A DNA stretch of 64,000 nt from Corynebacterium meridianum (GTDB lineage: Bacteria; Actinomycetota; Actinomycetes; Mycobacteriales; Mycobacteriaceae): assembly GCF_016342265.1 (NCBI RefSeq), contig NZ_JAEIOS010000012.1, forward strand, positions 186,001-250,000, read 5' to 3'. Below the pieces are notes generated by a model. The model saw only the letters and a list, made by a program, of their open reading frames with translations, was not told the DNA's origin and ran no database searches. A program made the translations under genes and the position numbers. Shown piece by piece: positions 1-11,806 of the stretch (position 1 is its first letter; each line of letters begins with the position of its first letter).

Positions 1-197
1 CGGGATCGTCCACGGTCGTGGAACATGACGGTCCGGTCATCGTCCTGTGCACCGCAGGCCAGGCGACGGCGAGCCACGGCGTCGAGGATGAACCTCTCGT
101 AATGACTCCGGGCACCGCGCTCTGGATCCCGGCCTCGGACAGCGCCGTCACCGTGTCGACCTCCGAGGGATCGGAATTGTTCGTCGCCAAGGCCTGA
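1..197 (+). CDS. manA: Mannose-6-phosphate isomerase, C-terminal end (partial)
   Basis: The reading frame is open from the left edge (codons from base 3) to TGA at 195-197, giving about 64 residues. They read like the C-terminal cupin half of type I phosphomannose isomerase: a GPxIVLCTxG strand, then PLVMTPGTALWIPAS and a final ELFVAKA, which is where the family ends. The enzyme interconverts mannose-6-phosphate and fructose-6-phosphate, feeding GDP-mannose for mannosylated lipids and glycoproteins in corynebacteria. The catalytic zinc site lies upstream of the window and cannot be checked. manA close to tmk-mtrAB is, from memory, the usual corynebacterial order. The stop is only 10 bp from the stop of the convergent next gene. 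Confidence 0.8.
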   Translation, partial: GSSTVVEHDGPVIVLCTAGQATASHGVEDEPLVMTPGTALWIPASDSAVTVSTSEGSELFVAKA

Positions 198-207
198 GAG
201 GCGCAGC

Positions 208-1053
208 CTAGCCGGGGTCGTTGGTGGGGGCAGGACGTTCCGGTGACCGGACCCCCGTCTCCACGGGGCCGGACCGGGCGTCCGGGATTGTCCCCGTTGA
301 CGGAACCGGTGGTGCGGGGGAAACCGGAGCGTCGGCTTCAGGTGCATCCCCGGTCGGAACCAGCGGCGGTTCAGGCGGCTCGATGGCCGTCGGTGGCGGT
401 TCCACCGGGTTCCCCTGATCGGGTTCCGTGGTCCCGGTGGGGGCCGGTTCGGCTGCGGGGGTGGTCGTTGCGGTGGGGGCCGGTTCGGCCGCGGGACTGG
501 TGGTTGCGGTGGTCGTGGACGGCTCCGTGGCCTCGACGGTCGGGGACGGTGAGTCGGGTACCGGGGACGTCGTCGTTACGGGCGTGGCGCTCGTCGAGAC
601 CCCCGTGTCGGATTCATCGTGGCCTGGGACCGGCGCCACCGGTGCGGAACCCGGCCGGGACGGGCCGGGCTGGGCCGGGGGGCGGAATGCGGTGGTCGGG
701 GTGGCGGGTCGGGAGCCCTGCGATCCGGGGGCGGGTATGTGCGCGTTCGGTGGGAGCAGGGGATCCGACCGGTCGATCGTGATCCGTGCCGTGGCCGGCG
801 GGCGTGCCTCGACGGGCCCCTCCCGTGGATCTGTCGCGGTCGAGGTGGCGGACAGTGGCGCCGTCGATTCCGTGAAAGCGGTCGGGGAAGTGGATACGGT
901 CGTGGCCGTCGATGTCGGTGTTGTCGACTCCCGTGCCGTTGTGGCTAAGGTAGGTGCCGGAGCCGTTGATCGCCAGACCCCGAGTCCAACTGCACAGGCG
1001 AGGAGGCACCCGATGACGATGAAAACGAGGATTCTTCCCGTTTCTCGCTTCAT
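208..1053 (-). CDS. Membrane-anchored Pro/Thr/Ser-rich hypothetical protein
   Basis: A 281-residue protein of unknown function. Starting at ATG 1053 gives a short basic N-terminus (MKRETGR), one hydrophobic segment at about residues 8-26 and then an extracytoplasmic tail made almost entirely of Pro, Thr, Ala and Ser. GGAGAGG sits just upstream of this start. The frame stays open 37 codons further upstream, but that part is basic and lacks a ribosome site, so I prefer the internal ATG. Such tails occur in cell-wall-spanning or O-mannosylated proteins of this order; that is inference, and no catalytic domain is visible. A 36-bp direct repeat codes for part of the tail. A plus-strand frame across the same DNA is judged a composition artefact. 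Confidence 0.6.
   Translation of the reverse strand: MKRETGRILVFIVIGCLLACAVGLGVWRSTAPAPTLATTARESTTPTSTATTVSTSPTAFTESTAPLSATSTATDPREGPVEARPPATARITIDRSDPLLPPNAHIPAPGSQGSRPATPTTAFRPPAQPGPSRPGSAPVAPVPGHDESDTGVSTSATPVTTTSPVPDSPSPTVEATEPSTTTATTSPAAEPAPTATTTPAAEPAPTGTTEPDQGNPVEPPPTAIEPPEPPLVPTGDAPEADAPVSPAPPVPSTGTIPDARSGPVETGVRSPERPAPTNDPG
437..508. repeat. Two tandem 36-bp imperfect repeats inside the Pro/Thr-rich gene
   Basis: Units 437-472 and 473-508 both begin GTGGGGGCCGGTTCGGC and differ at a few positions. On the minus strand they code for two copies of a 12-residue PAAEPAPT-containing element. This is coding-sequence repetition within the low-complexity tail and could change in copy number by slippage. 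Confidence 0.7.
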
Positions 1054-1278
1054 CGCCTCTCCTCGGAGCACCGTGGCAGGGACTGTGGTGCCTCGTCGTA
1101 CTCGGTGGTTTTTCGGTGCCGCATGATCCGCTACCGGTGCACCCGTGGTTCCCCACCGGTTCATCCCCGGCGGAAACCGCAGGTGGCGGCTCTGTGACAG
1201 TAGACATTAGCATGGTGTCCGGATCGGGGAAGCCCGGTCACGGGCGATATTGCCCTCGAGAGAGCAGGAGAAGTCCAC

Positions 1279-1641
1279 ATGGGCGCATGGGATAACAAGA
1301 TCCTCAACGATCCGGTCAACACGGATTTTCTGGATGAGCTGACCGCCCTCGACGACGACGAGATCGTCGAGACCGTCGCGGATGCCTGCAAGCTGCTGCT
1401 GGGCGATCCGCACGTGACCGACGTCGACCGGGCGAACGGACAGTGCGCTGCGACGATCGCCGCGATCTGGGCCGGCGCACCCTACTCGGCCGGAGACGTC
1501 GTCGAGGAATACCCCTTCATCCGTGAGCTCATCGGAAGCGGGGACGAATCGTTGTACGACGACGCGACATCGGTCCTCGAGGAGGTTGACGAGGAGTACG
1601 ACACGGAGCCCTACATCGAGGCTCTCGGCGTCGTCGCCTGA
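1279..1641 (+). CDS. DUF4259 domain protein
   Basis: A 120-residue acidic cytoplasmic protein. The N-terminus MGAWDNKILNDPVNTDFLDEL is the hallmark of the DUF4259 family (MGxWxxxxFxNDxxxDFxxEL), and the whole domain is present. Function is unknown for the family; no signal peptide or membrane segment is seen. AGGAG lies about 8 nt before ATG 1279. The gene precedes tmk by 40 bp on the same strand, so cotranscription is possible. In the related Corynebacterium glutamicum locus I recall sahH in front of tmk; here this small protein occupies the place. Confidence 0.75.
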   Translation: MGAWDNKILNDPVNTDFLDELTALDDDEIVETVADACKLLLGDPHVTDVDRANGQCAATIAAIWAGAPYSAGDVVEEYPFIRELIGSGDESLYDDATSVLEEVDEEYDTEPYIEALGVVA

Positions 1642-1681
1642 CCACCGTCCGTCCTCTCGACCACACCCCAGGACAGAATTC

Positions 1682-2326
1682 ATGATCGTCAGCATCGAAG
1701 GCATCGACGGAGCGGGAAAGAACACTCTCGTCACCGAACTCAGGAAGCGGACCGGAGCTGAGGTCCTGTGCTTTCCCCGCTACAACACCTCCCTGCCCGC
1801 CCGGTTGGCCGCTCGGGCGCTGCACGGGGAGATGGGCGATCTCACGGACAGTATCCACGGAATGGCCACGCTGTTCGCCCTCGACCGGTACGGCGCACGG
1901 GATGTCCTGGACCGGTTCCGGGACAGTACCGAGCTCATCGTGCTCGACCGGTACGTGGCGAGCAATGCCGCGTACTCCTCCGCACGTGCCGAGGACCTGT
2001 CCCTGTGCGACTGGGTCGCTGACCTGGAGTTCGGGGAGCTCGGACTGCCCGTACCGGATCTCCAGGTGCTGCTGGACACACCCGTGGAACTCGCCGCCTC
2101 GAGAGCTGAATCGAGGGAGGCCGCGGACAGCTCCCGTACCCGGGACCGTTACGAGTCCGACCTCGGACTGCAGGAACGGACGCTGGCGGCCTACCATCGG
2201 CTCGCCGATCGTTCGTGGCGGGGGCCGTGGCTCATCGTGGATCCGAGGGACACCGGTGAAGCCGCAGCAGCGGTCGAGTCCCGTCTCGGGGCGGTGCGCC
2301 CGCACGACCACGCGCGGGGTAGCTGA
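1682..2326 (+). CDS. tmk: Thymidylate kinase
   Basis: dTMP kinase phosphorylates dTMP to dTDP with ATP, the last dedicated step before dTTP. The 214-residue protein starts MIVSIEGIDGAGKN: the P-loop GIDGAGKN is at residues 7-14, with the corynebacterial KN in place of KS/KT. The DR(Y/H) motif LDRYVASNAAY follows near residue 86, and an Arg-rich lid segment (DSSRTRDRYE) near 150. ATG 1682 is preceded by AGGACAG and places the P-loop at the expected distance from the N-terminus; the frame extends upstream but into the preceding gene. It stands just upstream of mtrA, as in other corynebacteria. Confidence 0.92.
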   Translation: MIVSIEGIDGAGKNTLVTELRKRTGAEVLCFPRYNTSLPARLAARALHGEMGDLTDSIHGMATLFALDRYGARDVLDRFRDSTELIVLDRYVASNAAYSSARAEDLSLCDWVADLEFGELGLPVPDLQVLLDTPVELAASRAESREAADSSRTRDRYESDLGLQERTLAAYHRLADRSWRGPWLIVDPRDTGEAAAAVESRLGAVRPHDHARGS

Positions 2327-2354
2327 GATACCGGACCTGACCGTGAACCCTGGG

Positions 2355-2360
2355 TAGTAT
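2355..2360 (+). promoter_or_regulatory. Candidate -10 element for mtrA-mtrB-lpqB
   Basis: TAGTAT fits the actinobacterial -10 pattern TANNNT and lies about 100 bp upstream of the mtrA start, downstream of the tmk stop. No convincing -35 was found. Confidence 0.35.
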
Positions 2361-2458
2361 CGGGGGAAGGAGCCGTGCGTCGCCCGTATCGGTGGCAGCT
2401 GACCCGGAATGCCGGGTACGGCAGCGGACAATCCCGGACAACACGCGAAGTAGGACAG

Positions 2459-3139
2459 ATGAACGCCAAGATTCTGGTGGTCGACGACGACCCCGCCATC
2501 TCCGAGATGCTCACCATCGTTCTTCAGGCCGAGGGTTTCGACACCGTCGCCGTCATGGACGGCGCGCAGGCAGTGGCGGTCGCTGAACGCGAGCAGCCGG
2601 ATCTGATTCTGCTCGATCTCATGCTTCCGGGCATGAACGGCATCGACATCTGCCGGATCATCCGGCAGAAGTCCACCGTGCCGATCGTGATGCTGACCGC
2701 CAAGACCGACACGGTGGACGTCGTTCTGGGTCTCGAGTCCGGTGCGGACGACTACGTCAACAAACCGTTCAAACCGAAGGAACTCGTCGCCCGTATCCGT
2801 GCCCGGCTGCGCAGAACCGACGACGAGCCGAGTGAGATACTCGAGGTCGGTGACCTCACCATCGACGTCCCGGGACACATGGTCAAGCGGGGAGAAGAGG
2901 AGATCCAGCTCACCCCCCTCGAGTTCGACCTCCTCCTCCAGATGGCGCGCCGCCCACGGCAGGTGTTCACCCGGGAGGAACTCCTCGAGAAGGTCTGGGG
3001 TTACCGGCACGCCTCGGACACCCGACTCGTGAACGTCCACGTGCAGCGGCTGCGGGCGAAGATCGAGAAGGATCCGGAGAACCCCCAGATCGTCCTGACC
3101 GTCCGAGGGGTCGGATACAAGACCGGCGCCGGAGAATAG
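2459..3139 (+). CDS. mtrA: DNA-binding response regulator MtrA
   Basis: An OmpR/PhoB-family regulator, 226 residues, the length of characterised MtrA proteins. The receiver domain (1-115) has the acidic pocket DDD at 9-11, the phosphorylation site Asp53 in LLDLMLPG and Lys102 in NKPFKP. The winged-helix effector domain follows (about 130-226), ending RAKIEKDPENPQIVLTVRG. MtrA is known to control cell-wall turnover, cell division and osmoprotection genes in corynebacteria and mycobacteria. ATG 2459 is chosen because it places the receiver domain at the N-terminus; the preceding 28 open codons have no family counterpart. It is first in the mtrA-mtrB-lpqB order, 74 bp before mtrB. Confidence 0.95.
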   Translation: MNAKILVVDDDPAISEMLTIVLQAEGFDTVAVMDGAQAVAVAEREQPDLILLDLMLPGMNGIDICRIIRQKSTVPIVMLTAKTDTVDVVLGLESGADDYVNKPFKPKELVARIRARLRRTDDEPSEILEVGDLTIDVPGHMVKRGEEEIQLTPLEFDLLLQMARRPRQVFTREELLEKVWGYRHASDTRLVNVHVQRLRAKIEKDPENPQIVLTVRGVGYKTGAGE

Positions 3140-3213
3140 CGGCACCGGTTGTCGGCACCACCGGACCCGCGGGATGAGGGAGAGGGACAGTTTTAAACAG
3201 TCAACTGACGGGC

Positions 3214-4851
3214 GTGCGGCAACGCCTGACGGAGTCGTGGCGTACGTCGCTCCAGGTGCGGGTCATCGGATCGATCCTCGCAGCATCAGCGGCGGTGGTA
3301 CTCATCCTCGGGCTCGCCATGGTGAGTATCGTCGCCCAGCGGCTGGTCGACGCGAAACTGTCCATCGCCACCTCTGAGATCGACCGGGCCCGCGCCATCG
3401 TCGAACAGCAGGTCTCGGCGACTGACACCTCGAACTCAACTCAGGTTCGCATCAATTCCGCCCGGGCCGCGCTGACCAACCGGGGCACCGGGGGCACCGC
3501 CGAATCGGTGGCGGTGTTCGAACCAGTACTCGTGGTGGCCGACGGCGGGAACGTTCTGGCCACGTCCCCCGAGGCGTACCGGATACCCGACCGACTCCGG
3601 AACTTCGTCTCCCAGGGACAGATCTCCTACCAGTACTCCACCATCGACCGCTCCGACGGATCGATCTACAAGGCGCTCATCATCGGAACCCCCACGGAAT
3701 CCGACATTCCGGGCCTCCAACTGTATCTCGTCCTACCTCTGGAAAATGAGGAGGCGACACTTGCTCTGATGCGCGGTCTGCTGTCCTTCGGTGGCGTGGT
3801 CCTCATCGTCCTCCTCGTGGGGATAGCCTGGTTGCTCACGCAGCAGGTGACCGCCCCGGTACGTTCCGCGTCGAGGATCGCCCAGCGTTTCGCCGCGGGG
3901 CACCTGCGGGAGCGGATGCGCGTCGACGGCGAAGACGAGATGGCCCGCCTGGCGATGAGCTTCAACGCCATGGCGGAGTCGCTGTCGAAGCAGATCCGCC
4001 AGCTCGAGGAGTACGGCAACCTGCAGCGCCAGTTCACCTCGGACGTGTCCCACGAACTGCGCACCCCGCTGACCACTGTCCGGATGGCCGCCGACATGAT
4101 CGCGGATCGCGCCGATGAGCTGGACCCCTATACGCGGCGGGCCGCGGAGCTGATGGTTCGTGAGCTGGACAGGTTCGAGTCCCTGCTCGCGGACCTGCTG
4201 GAGATCTCCCGGCACGACGCCGGTGTCGCGGACCTGTCCGAGGAGAGGATAGATCTGCGTACCTGCGTCGCGGCGGCGTGGCAGCAGGTGAAACACCTCG
4301 CGGAGGAACTCGGGGTCGAGGTTGATTTCGATCAGCCCGCCATCCCGGTGACCGTCGTGGGCGATTCCCGTCGGATCGAGAGGATCCTGCGGAATCTCCT
4401 GGCGAACGCGGTCGATCATTCGGAGGGGAAGCCGGTCACGGTCCGCGTGGCCACGGGGGACAACGTCGTCGCGGTCACGGTCACCGACCACGGTGTCGGG
4501 TTGAAACCGGGGCAGGAGGAACTGGTGTTCAACCGGTTCTGGCGGGCCGATCCGTCCAGGGTCCGACACTCCGGAGGCACCGGGCTCGGCCTGGCGATCT
4601 CCCACGAGGACGCCGTCCTGCACGGTGGTGCACTGGAGGCCACCGGGGAGATCGGTGCCGGCTCCTGCTTCCGGCTGACCCTTCCCGTGAGTCCGGGGAC
4701 GAAATGGAACGGGGAGCCGCCGCTGCCGCTGACGATCGACCCGGGTGACCGGGAGTCGGAGAGCCGCATTCCACAGCCACCGGAAGGGCAACCGGACACA
4801 GGGACACTTCCGCAGGCCAAGATCATCGACGTTGGAGAGGGGAGCAGCTGA
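3214..4851 (+). CDS. mtrB: Sensor histidine kinase MtrB
   Basis: The 545-residue membrane kinase that partners MtrA. A first transmembrane helix (about 20-42) and a second (about 190-212) flank an extracytoplasmic sensor domain of roughly 150 residues. A HAMP linker follows, then the dimerisation/H-box SDVSHELRTPL with the phosphoacceptor His near residue 280, then the HATPase_c domain with N-box NLLANAVDHS, a DHGVGL G1 box and a GGTGLGLAIS G2 box. It begins with GTG at 3214. The stop overlaps the lpqB start (ATGA at 4848-4852 region), indicating translational coupling with the lipoprotein that modulates the pathway. Confidence 0.94.
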   Translation: MRQRLTESWRTSLQVRVIGSILAASAAVVLILGLAMVSIVAQRLVDAKLSIATSEIDRARAIVEQQVSATDTSNSTQVRINSARAALTNRGTGGTAESVAVFEPVLVVADGGNVLATSPEAYRIPDRLRNFVSQGQISYQYSTIDRSDGSIYKALIIGTPTESDIPGLQLYLVLPLENEEATLALMRGLLSFGGVVLIVLLVGIAWLLTQQVTAPVRSASRIAQRFAAGHLRERMRVDGEDEMARLAMSFNAMAESLSKQIRQLEEYGNLQRQFTSDVSHELRTPLTTVRMAADMIADRADELDPYTRRAAELMVRELDRFESLLADLLEISRHDAGVADLSEERIDLRTCVAAAWQQVKHLAEELGVEVDFDQPAIPVTVVGDSRRIERILRNLLANAVDHSEGKPVTVRVATGDNVVAVTVTDHGVGLKPGQEELVFNRFWRADPSRVRHSGGTGLGLAISHEDAVLHGGALEATGEIGAGSCFRLTLPVSPGTKWNGEPPLPLTIDPGDRESESRIPQPPEGQPDTGTLPQAKIIDVGEGSS

Positions 4852-6626
4852 TGACGCAACGACGTCTCCGTACCCCGGCGACCCTGATGCTGGTCATCGC
4901 GTTGATCGCGGGGTGCACGAGCCTACCCGGGGATTCCGCGCCGCAGGCCATCCGTCCCTTCGAAAGGACGCATCCGACGGAGGACGAGCTGGCGCCGGTT
5001 CCGGGGCAGGAGCCCGATCTCCTGCTGCGGGGATTCTTCACGGCCGCGGGCAACCCCGCGCAGAAGCATCAGGCGGCCCGGGGATTCCTCACCGGTTCCA
5101 TGGCGTCCAACTGGGACGACACTGCGTCGACGCTGGTCCTGGATCGGATCGACCTCAACGCGGAACCGGGGGCCACCGAGGACTCGATCTCCTACAAGGT
5201 CCGCGGGACCGTGGTGGGTACCCTCGCCACCGGCGGTGTGTACACGCCGGAGAACGGGGAGTACGAGGCGACGATGGAGCTGAACCGGGTCAACGGTGAA
5301 TGGCGGATCTCGGCTCTGCCACCTGGGGTCGTTCTCGAGCGCACGGAGCTCCGGAACAAGTTCAGCCCGCACGAACTGTTCTTCTTCGCGCCCACAGGGA
5401 AGTTCCTCGTCCGCGACAGGCGCTGGGTCTACAACGGCCAGCCCTCACTGGATACGGCACTGCTCTCCCTGCTCATGGAGGGGCCGCAGGCGGATCTGGC
5501 CCCGGGGGTGGTCGACGAGATTCCGCCGGAAGCCGTGTTCACCGGTGCCGAGGACGGGGTCTACCACTTCACCGGCTTCGGGGATCTCGACATCGACCAG
5601 CGGCACCGGTTCGCGGCACAGGTGGTCTGGACCCTCGCGCATTCGGGAGCTCGCGGGCCCTACCGGGTGGAACTTGACGGAACCCCGATTGATCCCGCCC
5701 ACGACGCGTTGACCGTGGAGGACGTGGCCGAGTTCAACCCGAATGCGTTCGCCGGAGCGATCAGCCCGCTCTATGCACTGAATGAGGGATCGCTGATGCT
5801 CGTGGACGGCACCGATGCTCGACCCGTTGCGGGGCCCCTCGGGGTGGCGGGAAACATCGGATCGGCGGAGATCTCCTCGTCCGGTGGCGTGGTCGCCGTG
5901 GTGGAGAACCTGGGTGGGGCGGGTACGTCGGGCCAGTCGACGTCCGTCATGGCTACCGACGGCCGGGCGAGTTCACGTCTGCTGCTCGGGCCGGTCGGGG
6001 GACAGACCGCCGAGGTACTGGCCGCCGGAACGTTGACCCGTCCCAGCTTCGAGTACGAGGCCACGGCGTTGTGGACCGTCCTCGACGGCCGGACCGTCGC
6101 CCGTGTTGCCCGATCGACGTCGACGGGGGAGCTGTCCCAGGTCGAGGTCGACGCCAGTTCCCTCAACGAACCGGACAACGGCGGCGACGACCAGTTGATT
6201 TCGGTGCTCCGGCTCTCCCCGGACGGTGTGCGGGTCGCCATGATCCGCAACGGTCGGGTTTGGGTGGGGACCGTGGCGCGGCCCGCGCCGGGAGAACGGA
6301 AAATCGTTCGACCGGTGGAGATCGCGCCGGCGATCGGTGACACCGCTCTCGCGTTGTCCTGGCAGCAGGACGGTTCGCTGCTGGTGGGGACGTCGTCCCC
6401 CGACACGCCGGTCTGGCGGGTCGAGGTCGACGGGTCCGCCGTGACGTCCCTGCCCACCGGCAACCTCACGGCACCGATCGTCGCCGTGGCCTCGTCCGCC
6501 AACACCCTTTACGCGACCGACGCCCGCGCGATGCTCCAACTGCCGGCGTCCACGAACTCCGCGGCGTTCTGGCGGGAGGTCCCGGCGCTCCAGGGGACCC
6601 GCGCTGTACCCGTGGTGGCCGACTAG
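4851..6626 (+). CDS. lpqB: Lipoprotein LpqB, accessory of MtrAB
   Basis: A 591-residue secreted lipoprotein. A short signal peptide ends in the lipobox LIAGC with the lipidated Cys at residue 22. A GerMN-like region (about 60-320) and a C-terminal beta-propeller-like region follow, the arrangement of the LpqB family. In mycobacteria LpqB is reported to interact with the MtrB sensor domain and to affect MtrA phosphorylation. The start codon overlaps the mtrB stop by one base, so the three genes form one translationally coupled unit. Length is normal for the family (about 580-590). Confidence 0.93.
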   Translation: MTQRRLRTPATLMLVIALIAGCTSLPGDSAPQAIRPFERTHPTEDELAPVPGQEPDLLLRGFFTAAGNPAQKHQAARGFLTGSMASNWDDTASTLVLDRIDLNAEPGATEDSISYKVRGTVVGTLATGGVYTPENGEYEATMELNRVNGEWRISALPPGVVLERTELRNKFSPHELFFFAPTGKFLVRDRRWVYNGQPSLDTALLSLLMEGPQADLAPGVVDEIPPEAVFTGAEDGVYHFTGFGDLDIDQRHRFAAQVVWTLAHSGARGPYRVELDGTPIDPAHDALTVEDVAEFNPNAFAGAISPLYALNEGSLMLVDGTDARPVAGPLGVAGNIGSAEISSSGGVVAVVENLGGAGTSGQSTSVMATDGRASSRLLLGPVGGQTAEVLAAGTLTRPSFEYEATALWTVLDGRTVARVARSTSTGELSQVEVDASSLNEPDNGGDDQLISVLRLSPDGVRVAMIRNGRVWVGTVARPAPGERKIVRPVEIAPAIGDTALALSWQQDGSLLVGTSSPDTPVWRVEVDGSAVTSLPTGNLTAPIVAVASSANTLYATDARAMLQLPASTNSAAFWREVPALQGTRAVPVVAD

Positions 6627-6662
6627 GCCGCGGACCGGATCCGGGAGCGGAGAGAGCCCGTC

Positions 6663-7283
6663 GTGTTCGAACTTCTGCTTCCGAGGCGTTGTGTGGGATG
6701 CGGTGCTGCAGGGGTGACGTTGTGTGAACTCTGCAGGTGTGCGTGGAGGAGTCCACCGTTCCGGGTGTATCCCCGGGTCGATCCCCGGGTACCGGTGTTC
6801 GCGCTCGGTCCTTGGGGCGGGGTTCACCGGGCCACGGTGATCGGTCTCAAGGAACGGGGCAGGAGGGACGCCATCCCGGAGATCGGGGCCGTCCTCGGTT
6901 CCGCGATCAGGTATCTCGCGGCCCGGGGGGATCTGTCCATGGATCCGGGAACCGTGCTCTCACCTGCGCCGACTCGGCGTAGGTCGGCCAGGTTGCGCGG
7001 CGGGGACACGGTTGCGGCGGTGTGCCGGGAGAGTGGTTTCGAGGTGGTTCCCCTGGTCTACCTCGCCCCCTCGACCCGGGATTCGGCGGGCCTGGACGCG
7101 GCATCCCGTCGGTCGAACCTGGTGGGCGCGGTGCGGAGGATCAACCGGGTGGGACGATCCGTCGACCGGGTGGTGCTCGTGGATGATGTGGTGACGACGG
7201 GGGCGACCGCCGGTGTGACGGTGGAGTGCCTGGCGGTCGCCGGAATACAGGTCACGGGGGTGGTGGTGTTGACCGCGGCCTAG
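6663..7283 (+). CDS. ComF-family phosphoribosyltransferase-like protein
   Basis: A 206-residue protein with an N-terminal zinc-finger-like cluster (PRRCVGCGAAGVTLCELC, residues 8-25) followed by a type I PRTase fold with the PRPP loop VVLVDDVVTTGATAG near residue 170. This is the ComF/GntX architecture; in naturally competent bacteria ComF acts in DNA uptake, while in actinobacteria its role is not established. The start is GTG 6663 with GGAGAGAG upstream. It follows lpqB by 36 bp on the same strand, probably as the last gene of the mtr transcription unit. Confidence 0.82.
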   Translation: MFELLLPRRCVGCGAAGVTLCELCRCAWRSPPFRVYPRVDPRVPVFALGPWGGVHRATVIGLKERGRRDAIPEIGAVLGSAIRYLAARGDLSMDPGTVLSPAPTRRRSARLRGGDTVAAVCRESGFEVVPLVYLAPSTRDSAGLDAASRRSNLVGAVRRINRVGRSVDRVVLVDDVVTTGATAGVTVECLAVAGIQVTGVVVLTAA

Positions 7284-7415
7284 CTACCGGGGGTATCCCG
7301 CCCGATGGTTATGACCGGCAGGTAAACTTGAGGTTGCAGTAGTTCCCGTCACCGTGGACGTCGTGGGTAATCCCACCCACTTCTGTGCGGTGGCCGATAC
7401 CGGGAGGTAAGAGCA

Positions 7416-8087
7416 ATGACCACGCCTGCTGACAACAAAGACGGCCTGCGCCCCGAGACTCAGGTGAGCATCACGGGCCGGAACGTGGAGGTTCCCGAGC
7501 ACTTCGCGGAACGCGTGAATTCGAAGCTCGCTAAGATCGAGCGTCTGGACCCGACGTTGACCTTCTTCCACGTCGAGCTCCAGCACGAGCCGAATCCGCG
7601 CCGCAGTGATCAGAGCGACAAGATCCAGATCACCGCGACCGGCAAGGGGCACATCGCCCGCGCCGAGGCGAAGGAGGACAGCTTCTACGCTGCCCTGGAG
7701 ACCGCCCTCAGCAGGATGGAACGGTCGCTGCGCAAGGTGAAGGCACGTCGGAAGATCAGCCGCTCGGGACACCGCGCGCCGATGTCCACCGGAGAGATCG
7801 CCGCTGAACTCACCGCAGAGGCCAACGCCCAGCCGCAGGAGAAGAAGGGCGAGTTCGATGTCGATCCGTACGCGGACAGCGTCCAGGACATCGTCCCCGG
7901 CCAGATCGTCCGTACCAAGGAGCACCCGGCCGTCCCGATGAGCGTCGACGACGCCCTGTCGGAGATGGAGCTGGTCGGACACGACTTCTACCTCTTCGTC
8001 AATGAGGAGAACGGCAGCCCCTCGGTCGTCTACCGTCGCCGTGCCTTCGACTACGGTCTGATCACTCTCACGGAGCCCGAGGACTGA
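7416..8087 (+). CDS. hpf: Long-form ribosome hibernation promoting factor
   Basis: A 223-residue HPF of the long type. The N-terminal S30AE domain (about 10-110) binds in the 30S decoding channel. A linker follows, then the C-terminal dimerisation domain (about 165-223) with PMSVDDALSEMELVGHDFYLF and SVVYRRRAFDYGLI, which joins two 70S ribosomes into 100S dimers in stationary phase. GGGAGG precedes ATG 7416 by about 9 nt. A 132-bp upstream gap holds its promoter; TAAACT at 7323-7328 is a possible -10. A strong hairpin ends the gene before secA. Confidence 0.93.
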   Translation: MTTPADNKDGLRPETQVSITGRNVEVPEHFAERVNSKLAKIERLDPTLTFFHVELQHEPNPRRSDQSDKIQITATGKGHIARAEAKEDSFYAALETALSRMERSLRKVKARRKISRSGHRAPMSTGEIAAELTAEANAQPQEKKGEFDVDPYADSVQDIVPGQIVRTKEHPAVPMSVDDALSEMELVGHDFYLFVNEENGSPSVVYRRRAFDYGLITLTEPED

Positions 8088-8168
8088 TCGACCGGATTCT
8101 CGTGTGCAGCACTTTCGCTCATCCGAAGGTTGCTGTCACTGCCCCGGCTCCACGGGGTCCGGGGCTTG

Positions 8169-8208
8169 AGCACCCGCCACCCACACCGGATGTGAGGTGG
8201 CGGGTGCT
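8169..8208 (+). terminator. Hairpin terminator after hpf
   Basis: A perfect 13-bp stem, AGCACCCGCCACC (8169-8181) with GGTGGCGGGTGCT (8196-8208), extended inward by CACA/TGTG. No T tract follows, which is common in high-GC actinobacteria. It separates hpf from secA. Confidence 0.75.
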
Positions 8209-8285
8209 TCCCATGTCCGGGTGGGCGCGTAGAATGATCGGGAATCCATCCGCTTGAACCCACAAAAGACAAAGGACGACTGCCC

Positions 8286-10928
<2,643 letters not shown>

Positions 10929-10957
10929 GGGGCTGAAACCGCCCCCTCCCCGTTCGC

Positions 10958-11002
10958 AGCGGTCGCGCGCTCCCACCGTCACCGGTGGTGCGCGCGACCG
11001 CT
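10958..11002 (+). terminator. Hairpin terminator after secA
   Basis: A perfect 13-bp stem, AGCGGTCGCGCGC (10958-10970) with GCGCGCGACCGCT (10990-11002), with an inner CCACC/GGTGG pairing. It lies 29 bp after the secA stop and, being symmetric, could also serve the convergent gene ending at 11032. Confidence 0.8.
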
Positions 11003-11031
11003 GTCGTGTCTCCGGTGTTCGGCGGCGCGGT

Positions 11032-11514
11032 TCAGAACAGTCGGAGTGCCGTCATCCGCCACGGTCGGCTGGGGGACTCACGTTCGACCCTTGCCGCGAA
11101 CGCCCATCTCCGGCCCACCGCGTGAGCGGTGCCGCAGACCTCCAGCAGTGACTTTTCCGCGGTACCCGCGGAGTCGGGGATCGTGTGCTCCCTCCTGATG
11201 TGAAACGAGGTCAGGATGACGCGACCAGGTTTTCCCGACCTCCCCCGGAGGACGCGACGGTGACGGATCTGCACCAGCTGCCGCACCTGGGCCGAGTACT
11301 CCGCCATGCGCAGCTGCGTCGGCGGGCGGACCGCGAACGCGGCCTCCAGACCGATGACGATCAGGCGGTGGCACGCTCTCCCGGCCTCGGGGGAGGCCGG
11401 GATCGACGGACTGAATGTTCCCTGTGGACGGTCACCTGCGCCGGGTGTGACGGGACGGTGCCCGCGGCGGGGAATCGTCTTGATGTGGACGTGTCCGGGG
11501 AGTGTGCTCAGCAT
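11032..11514 (-). CDS. Rv3235-family protein
   Basis: A 160-residue basic protein of unknown function. The C-terminal half (EVCGTAHAVGRRWAFAARVE then WRMTALRLF) matches the signature I recall for Rv3235-family proteins: two short strands with an aromatic-containing end, next to secA1 in mycobacteria. AGGAG lies 6 nt before ATG 11514. The first 40 residues are low complexity. It is convergent with secA and divergent from the HAD gene; the 292 bp between 11515 and 11806 hold promoters for both but no clear element. Confidence 0.6.
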   Translation of the reverse strand: MLSTLPGHVHIKTIPRRGHRPVTPGAGDRPQGTFSPSIPASPEAGRACHRLIVIGLEAAFAVRPPTQLRMAEYSAQVRQLVQIRHRRVLRGRSGKPGRVILTSFHIRREHTIPDSAGTAEKSLLEVCGTAHAVGRRWAFAARVERESPSRPWRMTALRLF

Positions 11515-11806
11515 CGTGTGCTCCTGGATGGGGGTGAGTCGGGAATGTTCCTTCTGTCCCTATGGACCCGGAAAGCCGGTGTGCGGTTCCGGATCTGGCT
11601 TTCCGGATCAGCGGTAGCGGGTGGATGGTGCCGGTGCCGGGGCCAGATTCGAGGATTGTGCGATACCCGGCGCGACAGCGGGGCCGCTGACCGACTACCT
11701 TGGTGGTGCCGGGGTTGCGGGCGTCCGTTGACGCCAGACCCGTCGGTGTGCTCGACCGGGAGGTTGAGCGCTTAAAAAGAGTGTCCGAGGAGCGGAGAGA
11801 ACAAAA

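Noticed and set aside
428..1126. Plus-strand open frame of 232 codons rich in Val, Gly and Ala
   Set aside because: It is antisense to the membrane-anchored Pro/Thr-rich protein, lacks a ribosome site and mirrors the repeat composition.
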